From Triplophysa rosa (lineage: Eukaryota; Chordata; Actinopteri; Cypriniformes; Nemacheilidae), in assembly GCF_024868665.1 (NCBI RefSeq), contig NC_079907.1:14033706-14097705 (forward strand): 64,000 nucleotides of DNA. The letters are read 5' to 3'. The notes under the pieces were generated by a model. That model ran no database searches. It saw only the letters and a list, made by a program, of their open reading frames with translations, and was not told the origin of the DNA. Shown piece after piece: positions 15,137 to 27,300 of this stretch; within the stretch, counting starts at the first letter, position 1; every line of letters begins with the position of its first letter. A program made the position numbers and the translations under genes.

Positions 15137-17291
15137 AAACTTTTGTACTCTGGTGCTTAATACTTGTACATTATGTGAATTGTTCTTTAAAAATGGTTGT
15201 ATGAGTGAATGCAGCTCTGCTAGTGTGTATAAACATAAGTGCTTTATTTAACTTGAATCAACTGTAAAGTAAAGATCCATACCAATGAAGCATTTTGAAG
15301 TGTCTTTATTTGACTAAAAGTGAACTGAATGGCAAATATATTGTTATAATAATCATGAATACTCACACTACTATGCTGAGGTCATGAATGAGACAGCCAG
15401 AGTAATTGTATCGTAATAGTAATGCAAAACAACAATTGTAAAACATTTAAAGCTCTGAATTTTATTGTAAACATAACTAAACTAATAGATGTGTCTATCG
15501 TAACGTTAACATTTTTATGATAATCCATAAAATACATTTCATAATAAAATATAACATTTGTTTAAAAAAAGTTATATATCTAATGGTATATAAATGATAT
15601 ACATTTAGCTCATAATTAATACGATTAGATTTTTTGAGAAGAAATCTTTGTTGAGATAAAGGCGACGACCTACCGCACGATCCACATATTAGACATCAAG
15701 ATGGCTCAGCAATGTATACAAAACGTTACAGCACATAAATTGCCCGTGAAATTCGACAACTGTTTAAATAAGATTTGTTAAAAAGGCTGTATTGCTTTCT
15801 TTTGCGACGAATTAACAGCAACAAAGAAACTCCGCTTCTTTGATGGTGCTTTAAGGCCACATCCACGCGACTCTGGGTTGGCTGACATTACGAGAGTGCC
15901 CGGATGCACCCGTGGGGAAACTACGTCATTGTTCACCGCCGGACGCGCTTTGGATTTTTAGAATGGATGAACACATTTAAATTAATCATAAATGTACAGG
16001 TATGTGCGTTGTTTGATTCAAATATAATTTGTGAATGCTGTATGTTATTTTTGGCCACCGTGCGTTGTGTGGTTGTTTTAGTTGCGTGGCACGAAATTGA
16101 AAACACCGGGTTTCGCAATGAGTCTACCGGAGGATCTTACAGCGCGTTGCCTTCTCCGCCACGGGGCCGGTAGATTTTAAATGCCGTGCCCCTCCTTTCT
16201 ACCTGTTTTCGATTAAATACAATTTCGGCTATTTAATTTAGTGCTATTGTGTTGTTTATGAGGATACATCCCACATGTATAAACGTTATCCTGGTCGTAA
16301 TACGGGCTTGTGGAAGTGCGTGACCATGTTCACCGCCGTGTTCCGTCTGTATTGTTACGTTTCGCCGTTACCATGGCGTTTCTGGCTTTACCGCCGCGCG
16401 AGCTTTAATTTGGTCAAACGTTTTTAGCGCCAACACGAAAACCAGTCAACCAGTAAAATGTATCTAACATTTATTTGACACAATTTGAACACAGCGTCAA
16501 ATACATGCGATATTTTATACATAATACGAGGCAGAGGCCTATCTCGATCGCGAAGCCTTTTGCCTAGCATGCCAGGTAACAGTTGGCGGACGTGCGAGGA
16601 GTGCGAGTACTACAGGACAATTTTCTGATAGAAAAGCACACACGAAGCGACACCGTAGTATTTCAACTCTATTTTTAATCACATAGTCTATTCAGCTATA
16701 TACATTTTATTAAGTGTTGATATAAATTTACTGTAATGTTAGCTTTAAGGAAGCCAAGGCCACGGGCCCGTGCTGACTCCCAGCTTAATAACTTGCATCA
16801 ACAGACCAGCCGCTACGTACAAACAAACATTTAGCTGCCTCCATTAATTATTTGCTGGCTGGTAAAATGTCTTTCTGTCATATCAACACCACCGTTTGTG
16901 TTCTACGTAACGCACGGGTCGATTCATATGCGAGCAGAGTTCAGTTCAATGTTCGAGTACACATGGGCACTTTCAGTTTGGCGCGATGTCTCTCCTCTTG
17001 TAAAGTTAGTCATTTTAGTGGTTTTAGGTTTTTGGATTGCATTTTCTGACTGCTACTACGTGGAAACGTTAATGCTTCTTTCATTTGAGAGTTTTGACGT
17101 TGGATTTAATCTTTTGTTTACATTTTTTTTGTTTTGTGTAAAAATAGCTTGAATGTATGGGACAAACACTCACCCTCAAGAAGACGGTTTTTTTACCAGG
17201 TTCTGTTTTCATAAATAAGTTGTTCAAAACTTTGCTAAGGAATAAACTATAATTAATATTTTATCACATAATACGTAAAAATATAATTAAT

Positions 17292-18032
17292 AGGGCTGTC
17301 AAACGATTAATCACATCCAGAATAAAAGTTTGTTTACACATGTGCATATTCATTTTGTATATTAAACACATACATGTGTAGGCCTACATATTTAGGAATT
17401 ATTTACATGTATTTTTTATTTACCAGCAATTAAAATTATATATAAATGTTTATTAATTTTAAGACAAATTTACATATATGCATGTATATAACAAATATTT
17501 GGATTTTGCTATAAGGTAAAAATCATAGTATGTACACAACACTATGTAAAACCCCTGTAATAGTTAATCCAAAAATGAAATTTATCCCATAATTTACTCA
17601 CCCTCATGTCACCTAGATGTACATGTTTTCCTTTCTTCAGCTGAACACAATTGGAGTAATGAGTAAAATGCTGTCCGTTCCTAGCTTTGTAATGTCATTG
17701 AAAAGTGACTGTTTTTAAAACTCCAAAAAGGGCATATATCATCACAAAAGTAATCCATACATCTTAATTAATGTCTCAGGATGCACCCATCATCTGTGAC
17801 ATGCAATACTATTGTGGGTACAATTTTGATATATTTTTAGCTTATTTAGCAAAATGGATCACTTCAGTATTGAATCGCGTATATAGAGGACTACAATCAA
17901 CATGCTGGCTCCATGTGTCTCAATGTTGAATCTTATTGGCTCTTGCGTTTCTCAGAACCTGTGGAATTCAACGTTGAGATTCGAAATGTGAAATTATGAC
18001 ATAAATTTCATTTTTTGGTGAACAATCCCTTA
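17292..18032. repeat. Two dispersed repeats upstream of usp42
   Basis: 17292-17540 begins GGGCTGTCAAACGATTAATC, a sequence common in fish genomes, and is AT-rich. About 17555-18032 is a diverged member of the palindromic MITE family: it starts 'tagttaatccaaaaatgaaa', contains 'atttactcaccctcatgtca' and ends 'tttttggtgaacaatccctt'. No coding content. Confidence 0.55.
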
Positions 18033-18083
18033 AAGGGTTTTTACAACAAATTATAAGGTGTTTTGAACGGGTGATTGCTGTGT

Positions 18084-18358
18084 TGAACAGTGCCTTGTGG
18101 TTCCATCACAAAGGGTCACATCATTCCCTCGACATTTTTGTTCACCTTTGATCTTCCCAATTCCATCCGGACAGCCGAATCAATCGCACTATTCAAAAAA
18201 CAACTAAAACTCATTTCTTCTGCGAGTACTTAACTGTATCTTAGAAATAAATACTAGCACTTATCATGACTGTTGTCTTCTTAAGATAATTCACTTGTAT
18301 TCCTCATCTGTAAGTCACTTTGGATAAAAGCTTCTGCTAAATGAATACATGTAAATAT
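18084..18358 (+). mobile_element. 3' fragment of an L2-like LINE
   Basis: The text 'gggtcacatcattccctcga...atccggacagccgaatcaatcgcactattcaaaaaacaac' resembles the end of a LINE ORF. It is followed by the tail 'aagtcactttggataaaagcttctgctaaatgaatacatgtaaat'. Similar tails occur at 25284-25326 (plus) and 27833-27880 (minus). The 5' part is truncated, as is usual for LINE copies. Confidence 0.6.
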
Positions 18359-18383
18359 TGTGTTTTTTCCCAGAAAATGAATA

Positions 18384-21300
18384 ATGACCATAGTTGACAA
18401 ACCTCCAGAGAAACCTGACCTGGAGTCAGTGCGGTTCAAGCACTCCAGCTCCCTCACACCTTTCTCCTGCAGAGACATGGAGAGCAGTAGTTCGAGCTGG
18501 AGTGTTGGTCCCTCTGCTACAGACATTTCGAGGGCCAAAACTGTTTGCATGGCCCCAAACATTGGAGCGACTGTGAATGGAAGTAACAACACGTCTCTCC
18601 AAGTTGACAGGCCCCGGGAACAAGGTAAGTGCTTCTTATGATTGTTTTATTTGATAAAGTTGCCTTTGCGCCATTTTTATATAGAAGTTTATCTTTCAAG
18701 CATATGTTTTGGTGTCTCACTATGGGATACACCCCTTCCGCATATTCCTCAGAAGCCCTATTACATTACGCCAGCCCCTATTGGTGGCAGACATGATGCT
18801 TGTGCCTGAGAAGTGGCTACCCATGTAGTATAAGTAGCGCAACACAGTGTCATTTCGTCACTTAAAAATCTCTTCTCGCTTCACACCAGAAGCCTTTTAT
18901 TTTCAGATAACCATTAAAGGCCTCCACGCCTGTTGCTGGTTTGACGGGTCTACGATCTGCTGGTCACCACTCCGCTTTTCATTTAAATCCTCCACTTCGT
19001 ACTCTAGCTTATTGCAGGATTTCTAAGCACCCAACGGTGGCTGCAGCAATGGAGACTGCTCTGGCTAGAGAGGGGCAACTTCCGCGGCTGTGCATATGCG
19101 GGAACAAGATTTCAGGGTAGGACACACACCAGGTCTGCTCTGCATGTCTTGGGCTGAAACATGCCCAGACAGCGATCGATGCTCCTGCGAGCACTGTGCA
19201 AGCTTCACTCTGAAGAGCCTCCGCCGGAGGCTAGCACGCCAAGCTGGCCTATCAGGCCAGGATCCCTTCATGTCAGCTAGCCCTGCTCTGGCTGTCACCC
19301 CGCAGGTATCAATTCCTGTGAAGCTGCCCACCAAGGCGACTCTATCCTGGGGTGAACAGCGCGATGCTTGCTATCCCCTCCCTAACGTGCCTAGTACAGA
19401 CGTAGAGGAGGATTTGCTCGACTTTGAGGATGAGGGACAATCTGACTTTCTTCTCTCTTGACGAGGAGGATTACGAAGATTTCCTCTTCCTCCCCCCTGC
19501 TCAACCATCGCAATCCATTGCCGCGGCGAGATCCATGGAAGGAGCTGGCGAGGCACCATCCTCTCCTGTTCTTAGTGTTGATCTGCAGGACGTGTGCAAA
19601 CGCGCTGCAGAGAAACTTAATGTTCTGTGGCTGACTGTGGTAGCAGAGACTGCAAAGTCACGCTATGAAGGGAAAAGATTGCCGAGAACGAAGCGTGCAG
19701 CGAGACAGCTCCTTCCGATTTTTCCAGAGCTTTTAAAAGAAGTGGCGGTCACCTGGAAGGACAAACCTTGCACGGGAAAAGTGCCCATACAGGGGGGATC
19801 TGCTCTCAACTTTGAGGTAATAGTGAAGGAGGGTCTTCTCCGTATGTCTCCAATGGAGCCGTTAGTCGCCGCGCACTTACACCCGAAGCGCGTGGCGGCT
19901 GCGAACCCCACATTGCCGTCAAAAGCGTCCAGTCAAGCATGACAGACCGTGCTTACAAGGCCGTCGCTCTCTCAGTCCGGGCCCTCAACGCTATCAGAGC
20001 ACAGACTACATGCTCTTTCCCGATTCAGTCACAAGAGGGCACCAGTACACTGCAAATATGCCATTGGCGAGAATACATACAGTCCCGTTGGGTATTGAGA
20101 ACAATACAGCTCGGCTACAGACTGCAGTTTGCCTCATGGCCTCCCGCTATTCAAGGGAATAATTCTTTCTCAGGTGCGGGGAGCAGTGATGGGAATAACG
20201 GCGTTATAAATAAATGGCGTTAGTTTTTTCAGTAACGAGTAGTCAAACTAATTACTGTTTCCCAGTTACAATGCCGTTACCGTTACTGACAATAAAATGC
20301 AGCGTTACTATAATTGAGCTGACTGAAGCAGTTTTCATCCTTTCATTTCAGCTTTTGCCAACCAGAGGCAGAGCAGGGTGGGTTTTCATATACCAACCCA
20401 GTCGCACAGAGTACACCGACGCCTAGGAGTCAGAGAGCGATGGCAAGAGCAACAAGTTCAAATGTAGCTTTCGCAAACTGGACATATAAGCACTACTTTC
20501 CCCTCGTTATGGTGAAATACAAGGACTGTGTATGTAACGTGCAACTTATTCCCAGGAAGAAAGAGGCTCCACGTCGGTGACAAGTAATTCTATGAAGCAC
20601 CTCACATCGTCACATGCCGCAACAAAATTAGTAAGTTTGCTGAGACCTTGACCATACGTTTCCCTTTGAAAACGAAGATTTCATTTTAAAATGGTCTTCG
20701 ACCACACTAGCTAGTTTTCAAGTGTTTTCCAAATGCTGCCTATCCACACTGAAACGTGCTGAAAACGTATACATCCATGCTGCGGAGTAAAACATATGAC
20801 GCTACCGCCTGTGTGGGCGTTTGTTTACATTCTGCCTTTGTCACGGCAATGTGAAGCAAAGCACAGATACTTTTTTAAATGGATGGAATGAGGCAGTGAT
20901 GCTGCTGCGGGTAACACAAAACTATAACATTCCCAAAGCAAAAGTGAAACTATCTTTGCGCTCCGCTGTGAAACAATAACTGCGAGTAATTAAATATTCC
21001 GTCTCCTAAAATGCAATCTAAAGTATGCACGAACTAACATTCCACTATCATACTGGAAAGCTGTCAAAACATTAAGAGCACTTCTTGTTATTAAACTGTT
21101 TTCTTTTGCAAGAAACTACGAAAAATTAGTAGTACAGCACAGTATATCTAGCAGTTGTGACGTTGGTAGTAGTACATGTCTTTCGAAGAATCATTTATTT
21201 TTAGAATTAGTTGTTGACCAGTTGTGGTCTGTGCAATAAACAGTAAAAGTTCTGAACTATTCTCGTGTGTTTTATTGTTCCAGTATAGTAATGATGATGA

Positions 21301-24300
21301 TGATATTTACAATAATAATATATTGATATATAAAATATTGAATTTAATAGGTGTCTCTCAACATTAAACATTAAATAGTGTAGATAAGTGTACAATGTTT
21401 TATACAAATAATTTATACTATTTAGTTTCTATTTTATTCATTTAACATATTTAATATTAGGGGCATCCAAGTTATTTGACATATTTGAACATTTTTTAAA
21501 AGGTAACGCAATAGTTACATTCTCTGGTAATTTGTTACTTTTATAATTATGTAACTCAGTTACTATTTGTGAGAAGTAACTACTAACTATATCTAATTAC
21601 TTTTTAAAAGTAACGTGCCCAACACTGTACTGGCGGGGAGAATTTAAAAGTGTAGAAAAGGACGCGCGCGCTCCGCCCAGTATTAGATTTACGCGCACTG
21701 AACAACTTCTTAAGGAAATACAAGTTCAGAATGCTCACTCATGCTACAATCCTAAATTTGTTGCGCCTGGCCGGTTGGTTCACGTCCATCGAACTGAAGG
21801 ACGCATATTTTCACTTAAAGATTTATCCACCCCACAGAAAATACCTGAGGTTTGCATTCCAGGGGGTGGCATACAAGTATTTAGTTCTCCCTTTCGGTCT
21901 GTCCCTCAGTCCGAGAGTGTTTGTCAAATGTACAGAAGCAGCTCTGACGCCACTCAGAGAGAGAGGCATCTGTCTCGTACATACATAGACTACTGGCTGG
22001 TGATAGCTCAGTCAGAGCAAAAAGCGAGAGCGCATACAGTGATGCTGCTGTAACATCTGAAGAAACTTGCAATTAATTACAATTAAACACAGAAAAGAGT
22101 GTTTTAATTCCCACACAATCAATAACGTATCTGGGTCTATCACTGGATTCAGTGGCGTTCAGAGCGCGGCTGTCAGAGGAGAGAGTGGTCTTGCTACCCC
22201 ATCGGGCTTACGTGTGCACTCGACTTGGGGGATGTCAACTTCGTGGGCTCTCTTTAAAGGAGTCACTATACAGGAGATTTGTGAAGCGGAGAGCTGGTCT
22301 TCACCGCATACTTTCGCTAGGTTTTATTAACTGGATGTTACAGCACAGACATTTGCGCATGCTGTGCTGAGTGTGGGATCTTGAGTCCTCACTCATTCAG
22401 CCCCGACTGTATCTTGGTTGGCAGGCAAGTTCGAATCTGGCAATACGGGAGTTATGATATCCCATAGTGAGATACCGAAATGTATGCTTGAAAGACAACT
22501 ATAGGTTACTAGCGTAACCCTGGTTCTCTGATAGCATTAAGTGAGTTGTCTCACCAGATCACCCTCCTCGCTGTGAGGTAGTTTTGAATGAGGAATTGAC
22601 GCCGTGTTGCGCTACTTATACTACGTAGGTAGCCACTCCTCAGGCACAAGCGTCATGTCTGCCAGCCAATAGGGGCTGGCTTAATGTAATGGGGCTTCTG
22701 AGGAATAAGCGGAAGGGGCGTATCCCATAGTGAGACACCTCACTTAATGCTATCAGAGAATCGGGTTTACACAAGTAACCTATAGTTTCTTAATGTTTTC
22801 TCTCTTAGATAATTTTAGAGATTAATAATGTCTGCCATTCATCTTTTTACAATGCAGTTGTGATGGCCAGTGGGGATGGCATTGCTCCTCCTCAGAAGGT
22901 CCTCTTTCCCCCAGAGCGGCTTTGCTTGAAATGGAACCAGAGCCATCGCATTGGATCGGGTCTCCAGAACCTGGGAAACACTTGTTTCCTAAATTCAACC
23001 CTCCAGTGTTTAACATACACTGCTCCCCTTGCTAACTACATGCTGACCAGAGAGCATTCCAAAACATGTAAGCGCTCTGTTCACATGCCACTGTCACAAG
23101 GTTGTATGTTAGGTTTGGTATGACTTTGTTCTGATGGACGTCTTGTTCCTATTTAGGTCATGAGCCTGGGTTTTGCATGATGTGTACAATGCAAAATCAC
23201 ATCATCCAGGTGTTTGCCAACTCCGGAAACGTCATCAAGCCTATCGGGGTGCTTAATGAACTGAAACGTAAGTGTTTTCGGAATAGATCTTTACATTTTA
23301 TATTATCGCCAGATGCTTTCCTGCCAGACTGACCTAAAGGAGTGCTTATGTGCTAAGGCAACCCTCAAGTGCTAGTAAAAACACAATTTCCAATAAGAGT
23401 TGAAGGTGAAGGTCAGATAATTGCAGTTAGATCATGATGTCCCTTTGAAAACAAAAACAGCCACTGTGCTTTTGCTGGAGTTAGGTGATAAGGAATAATC
23501 TGGGATGACGGTTATTTATAACACGATCCGTTGATTTTTTTTCTGTTCAACAGGGATTGGAAAGCATTTCCGATTTGGAAGTCAAGAAGACGCCCATGAG
23601 TTTTTGAGGTATACAGTGGATGCTATGCAAAAGTCCTGCCTCCCTGGGAACAAGTAAGCTTTAGTTTGTAACCATAACATTGAAACAGATTTGTCTTATT
23701 TCCACTTATTTAAAATCCTGAAGTACTGTTATTGTATTACTGTATTATGAAAATGTTATTGCATCCTGTTTTATGTGTCAATTCTTTTATTTTGTCAGAC
23801 TGGACAGGCAAACACAGGCTACCACTTTTGTACATCAAATATTTGGGGGTTATCTGAGATCCAGAGGTAGGTCGGCAGTCTCTCATCAGTTAGAATGTAG
23901 CCTTTAGGTTTCTTAAATATAGATTGTATTACCTTTAAGTTGAATCCTTTCCGAATGCTGCATGTTCCGAAAGTTTTGAAATAATAAAATTGATGTCTAA
24001 TGATGATTTTATAATTTATCTGATAATAATTTGTGACATGATTGACGGAAGATGATTTAATATTTAATCTGTGCAGTCCAGATTTCTCCTGTTGGTTCAG
24101 TTGTTAATACACACATCTTTTATTACAGTCAAATGTTTGAATTGCAAAGCAGTCTCTGACACATTTGACCCTTATCTGGATATTTCACTGGAGATAAAGG
24201 TGAGTGCACATTAAATTAAAAGAAAATTTACTTACAAGGCAAAGTGCAAGTCTGAATCAGATAATCATTCAATAATGTAATGACTCTCTTATTGAATACT

Positions 24301-27300
24301 AAACATTTTATTTTATGATTTACAGACCGCTCAGACACTTACGAAGGCATTTGAACAGTTTGTTAAGCCTGAGCAACTGGATGGGGATAACGCTTACAAA
24401 TGCTCCAAGTGCGTATTTGCATTTTAACGCCACATCATTCATTATATTAGCCAAGAAGTGAAGAATTAGTGTAATTATTTTATAAAATGGTTTGTAATGT
24501 TTTTAAAATTCCTGCATATGCTTTTATATAAATAATGTTTGTGGCGAAGAGAGATCAGATTTAGAGACCAAAGAATTTCTCAGAATGGTTTGTTTTGCCC
24601 TCTGATTCACTTTCATGCAAGCTAATAGTACTCTTCTTATCTCGGCAGATGTAAGAAAATGGTCACCGCCTCAAAGAGATTCACCATTCACCGCAGTTCT
24701 AATGTTCTTACCATCTCACTGAAGCGGTTTGCCAACTTTAATGGAGGAAAAATCACAAAGGTACCGTGTCATAACACAAAGATGTAGCAGTTGTTCTGTA
24801 ACCGCTTGCAGTGAATGCGGACGAACTGGTATGATCAGATCCATCGCGTTAAGATAACACGTCATGCAGAATATTCTATGAAGAATATTTATTAGGGCTG
24901 AGGCTGTCAGTTGATCTGACTGTAATCTTATCATACTTTTGGACTTTAAAAGATTTTAAAAAACTTAACCATGATCAATCAGTTTGAACAGATTTAGTTA
25001 ATCTTGAGCAAAGAACACAAAAATCTATGTATACATTTTTTTAGGTTTGTACTTTTTTTGCAGGATGTGAGATACACCGAGCATCTAGACTTGCGTCCAT
25101 TCATGTCTCAGTCTCATGGGGAGCCGCAGGTCTATGCTCTGTATGCTGTGCTGGTTCATTCTGGTTTCAGTTGCCATGCTGGACATTACTACTGCTACAT
25201 AAAGGTAAAGGCCTGTTTTAAAGTAAAGTTTAAAATCACTGAATCTCCACGTATACTGGTATACTTTTGTATAATGCACTGTTAGTCACTTTGGATTAAA
25301 GTGTCTGCCAAATGCGTGAATGTAAATTTGTATGACATGAGTCCATCCTCTGTTTTAGGCTAGCAATGGGCAGTGGTATCAGATGAACGACTCATCCGTA
25401 TCTCTCAGTGATATTAGAGCAGTGCTTAACCAGCAGGCATACTTGCTGTTTTACGTCAGGTACATGTCTTTATTTACTTAGCAGCAGTCTCAAATGAAAA
25501 CTCGATGTGAGTTGAGCTTGTGCTTTGAAGTGTCATCCGCATGTGTCGATTGGATTTTAGGTCACCTGATTTGAAAAACAGAAGTGACTTTGGCCAGGTG
25601 AACCATACACCGGGTCAGTCATCTCCACGACCATCCATTCCACTCAAGATGAATGGACCTCAGTACACCTCCACATCCTTCATCGGCCCTCAGTTGCCAC
25701 CACATATGACGAAGGTACTGCAAGAGAAACAAATGACAAAAGGCATTGTAGGGATCTAGAAGTTTCTTCTGATTTGCTCACACTTTCTCTACTTTGCAGA
25801 ATTTGTCATATGTCAACGGAAACGGTTCCTCAAAGGACTACCAGGACTACCATAGTAGCTCAAAACCCAAGAGAAGCTTTTGTGGTGGGACCAAAATGAC
25901 TTCTGGTCTGTCTCTTTCATCCTCCTCCGCATCGTCTTCTTCCTCTTCCACATCTCTATCCAACCCCATCGTTCGACCCATGGGCATTCCCGACTCGTCT
26001 AAGAGGCCGAAGTTGACGTTTCTCATAGGTCAGGGCAAGCCTGTGAGACCCGCCCAGACCCAGTCAAATCCTAATTGCTCCGTGTCTTCAATCTCTCACA
26101 CATCCTCTCACACTCCCACATCCTCCAGCGCCTCAATAACTACCTCAGATGTCCCACAGGCCAAGCAGGTCAACGGAACTCACACTGGAGCTGCTTTTCT
26201 GGTCCCTTATGGTCAGGAGTCTTCAGAGGAATCTGACCAGGAGAATGGAGCCTTGAAGAACGGAACAGCTGAACCTCCCAAGATAACCAATGGGAATGGG
26301 GTAAAGGATGGAGTCCAAGCCCACAATTCTAGCTCACTGCCTCAGCTTACCTCGAAGACAAACGGATCCAACGGCTTGTCGGAGGCGCACGGGCACGGAA
26401 ATGGCTCAGGATCTGCCCATAAATCTCAGAATGGCCTTCCCAAAGCCAATGGTTTTAATCACACTGATAAGGTACAACATGTAAAGAGACATTTCTTGTC
26501 ATATAAATTACTTGTATGGTTAGTTAAACTGGTGTGTCCCTATATCTTTTGTCAAAGTACTTTTTTTGTATCTATAGGTTACAGGTACTTCATATGTCTC
26601 GTCTCATAAAACTAATCCATCTGATAGTCTGAACTCGCAGTTGGGTTCGCAGTCAAGGTAAGATGCTCAAAAACCACAGTTTTGCTATTTATTTTTTTAC
26701 TAAAAAACAATGTCAGGATTTTGAATATGCATGGATGACCGAATAAATATTCTTTTGTTTCTTCCATTCATTCAACAGCTCCAATCCACCAAGTACAGAC
26801 CTTCAACAATGTTCCTCACCTCCAAGCAAAAGGAATGAACTTCCATCAGACTCTTGTTCTCAGTCTTCTTCTGCACATCCATCAAATGACTCCTCGGTCT
26901 CGACGACGGACAATGACCAAGCAGTCTTAAAGGTTGAGTCGATTCAGAACCATGCCACCCATACAGCACCTGGCATGTCAGACCTTCGGGTCAACCATAC
27001 CGTCAACCGCCTCCATCCGGGTGATGGTCACACGAGCCCACACAAGTTAAAAGAGACACGCAGTTGCTCGGAAGGTGAAACTAAAGAGTCAAAACCACCA
27101 CACCCATGCAAGTTAGGATCTGGTGATGGAAGAAGATCAGGTGAAGACCACAATAGGCTTGTAGAGCGTCCACACTTTTCATCCTCCATGAAAGACAGGG
27201 ATAGATACAGACAACATAGGGACTATGATGACAGGAACAGGAACCGCTACGGGCACAGCCATCGAGAGCATCGTCCCAACAGGGAACGTTCTACCAGCAG

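Larger units (their letters stand above)
15137..18373. promoter_or_regulatory. eif2ak1 3' flank and usp42 promoter / 5' UTR region
   Basis: Past the eif2ak1 stop the sequence is AT-rich with a possible AATAAA at 15543-15548. From about 15840 to 16420 it becomes CpG-rich, the likely usp42 promoter island. A short ATG frame at 16118 ends near a good-looking donor (GGCCG|GTAGAT at about 16169), a candidate for usp42's non-coding first exon. Further right are a dispersed repeat starting 'gggctgtcaaacgattaatc' (about 17292-17540), a diverged palindromic MITE (about 17555-18032) and an L2-like LINE tail (18084-18358). Exon assignment here is tentative. Confidence 0.45.
18687..22787 (+). mobile_element. 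Degenerate DIRS-type retrotransposon in usp42 intron 2
   Basis: Outer inverted repeats (about 18713-18857 and 22597-22740) face each other. A short region at about 22455-22560 is complementary to both outermost ends joined together, which is the internal complementary region that defines DIRS elements. The extreme ends share a GTT triplet, also typical. Inside are gag-like and reverse transcriptase-like frames in the plus direction. The tyrosine recombinase part is not recognisable and much of the 3' coding region is missing, so the copy is dead. A hAT element (20184-21632) is inserted between gag and RT; without it and its duplicated site the DIRS copy is about 2.6 kb. Confidence 0.88.
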
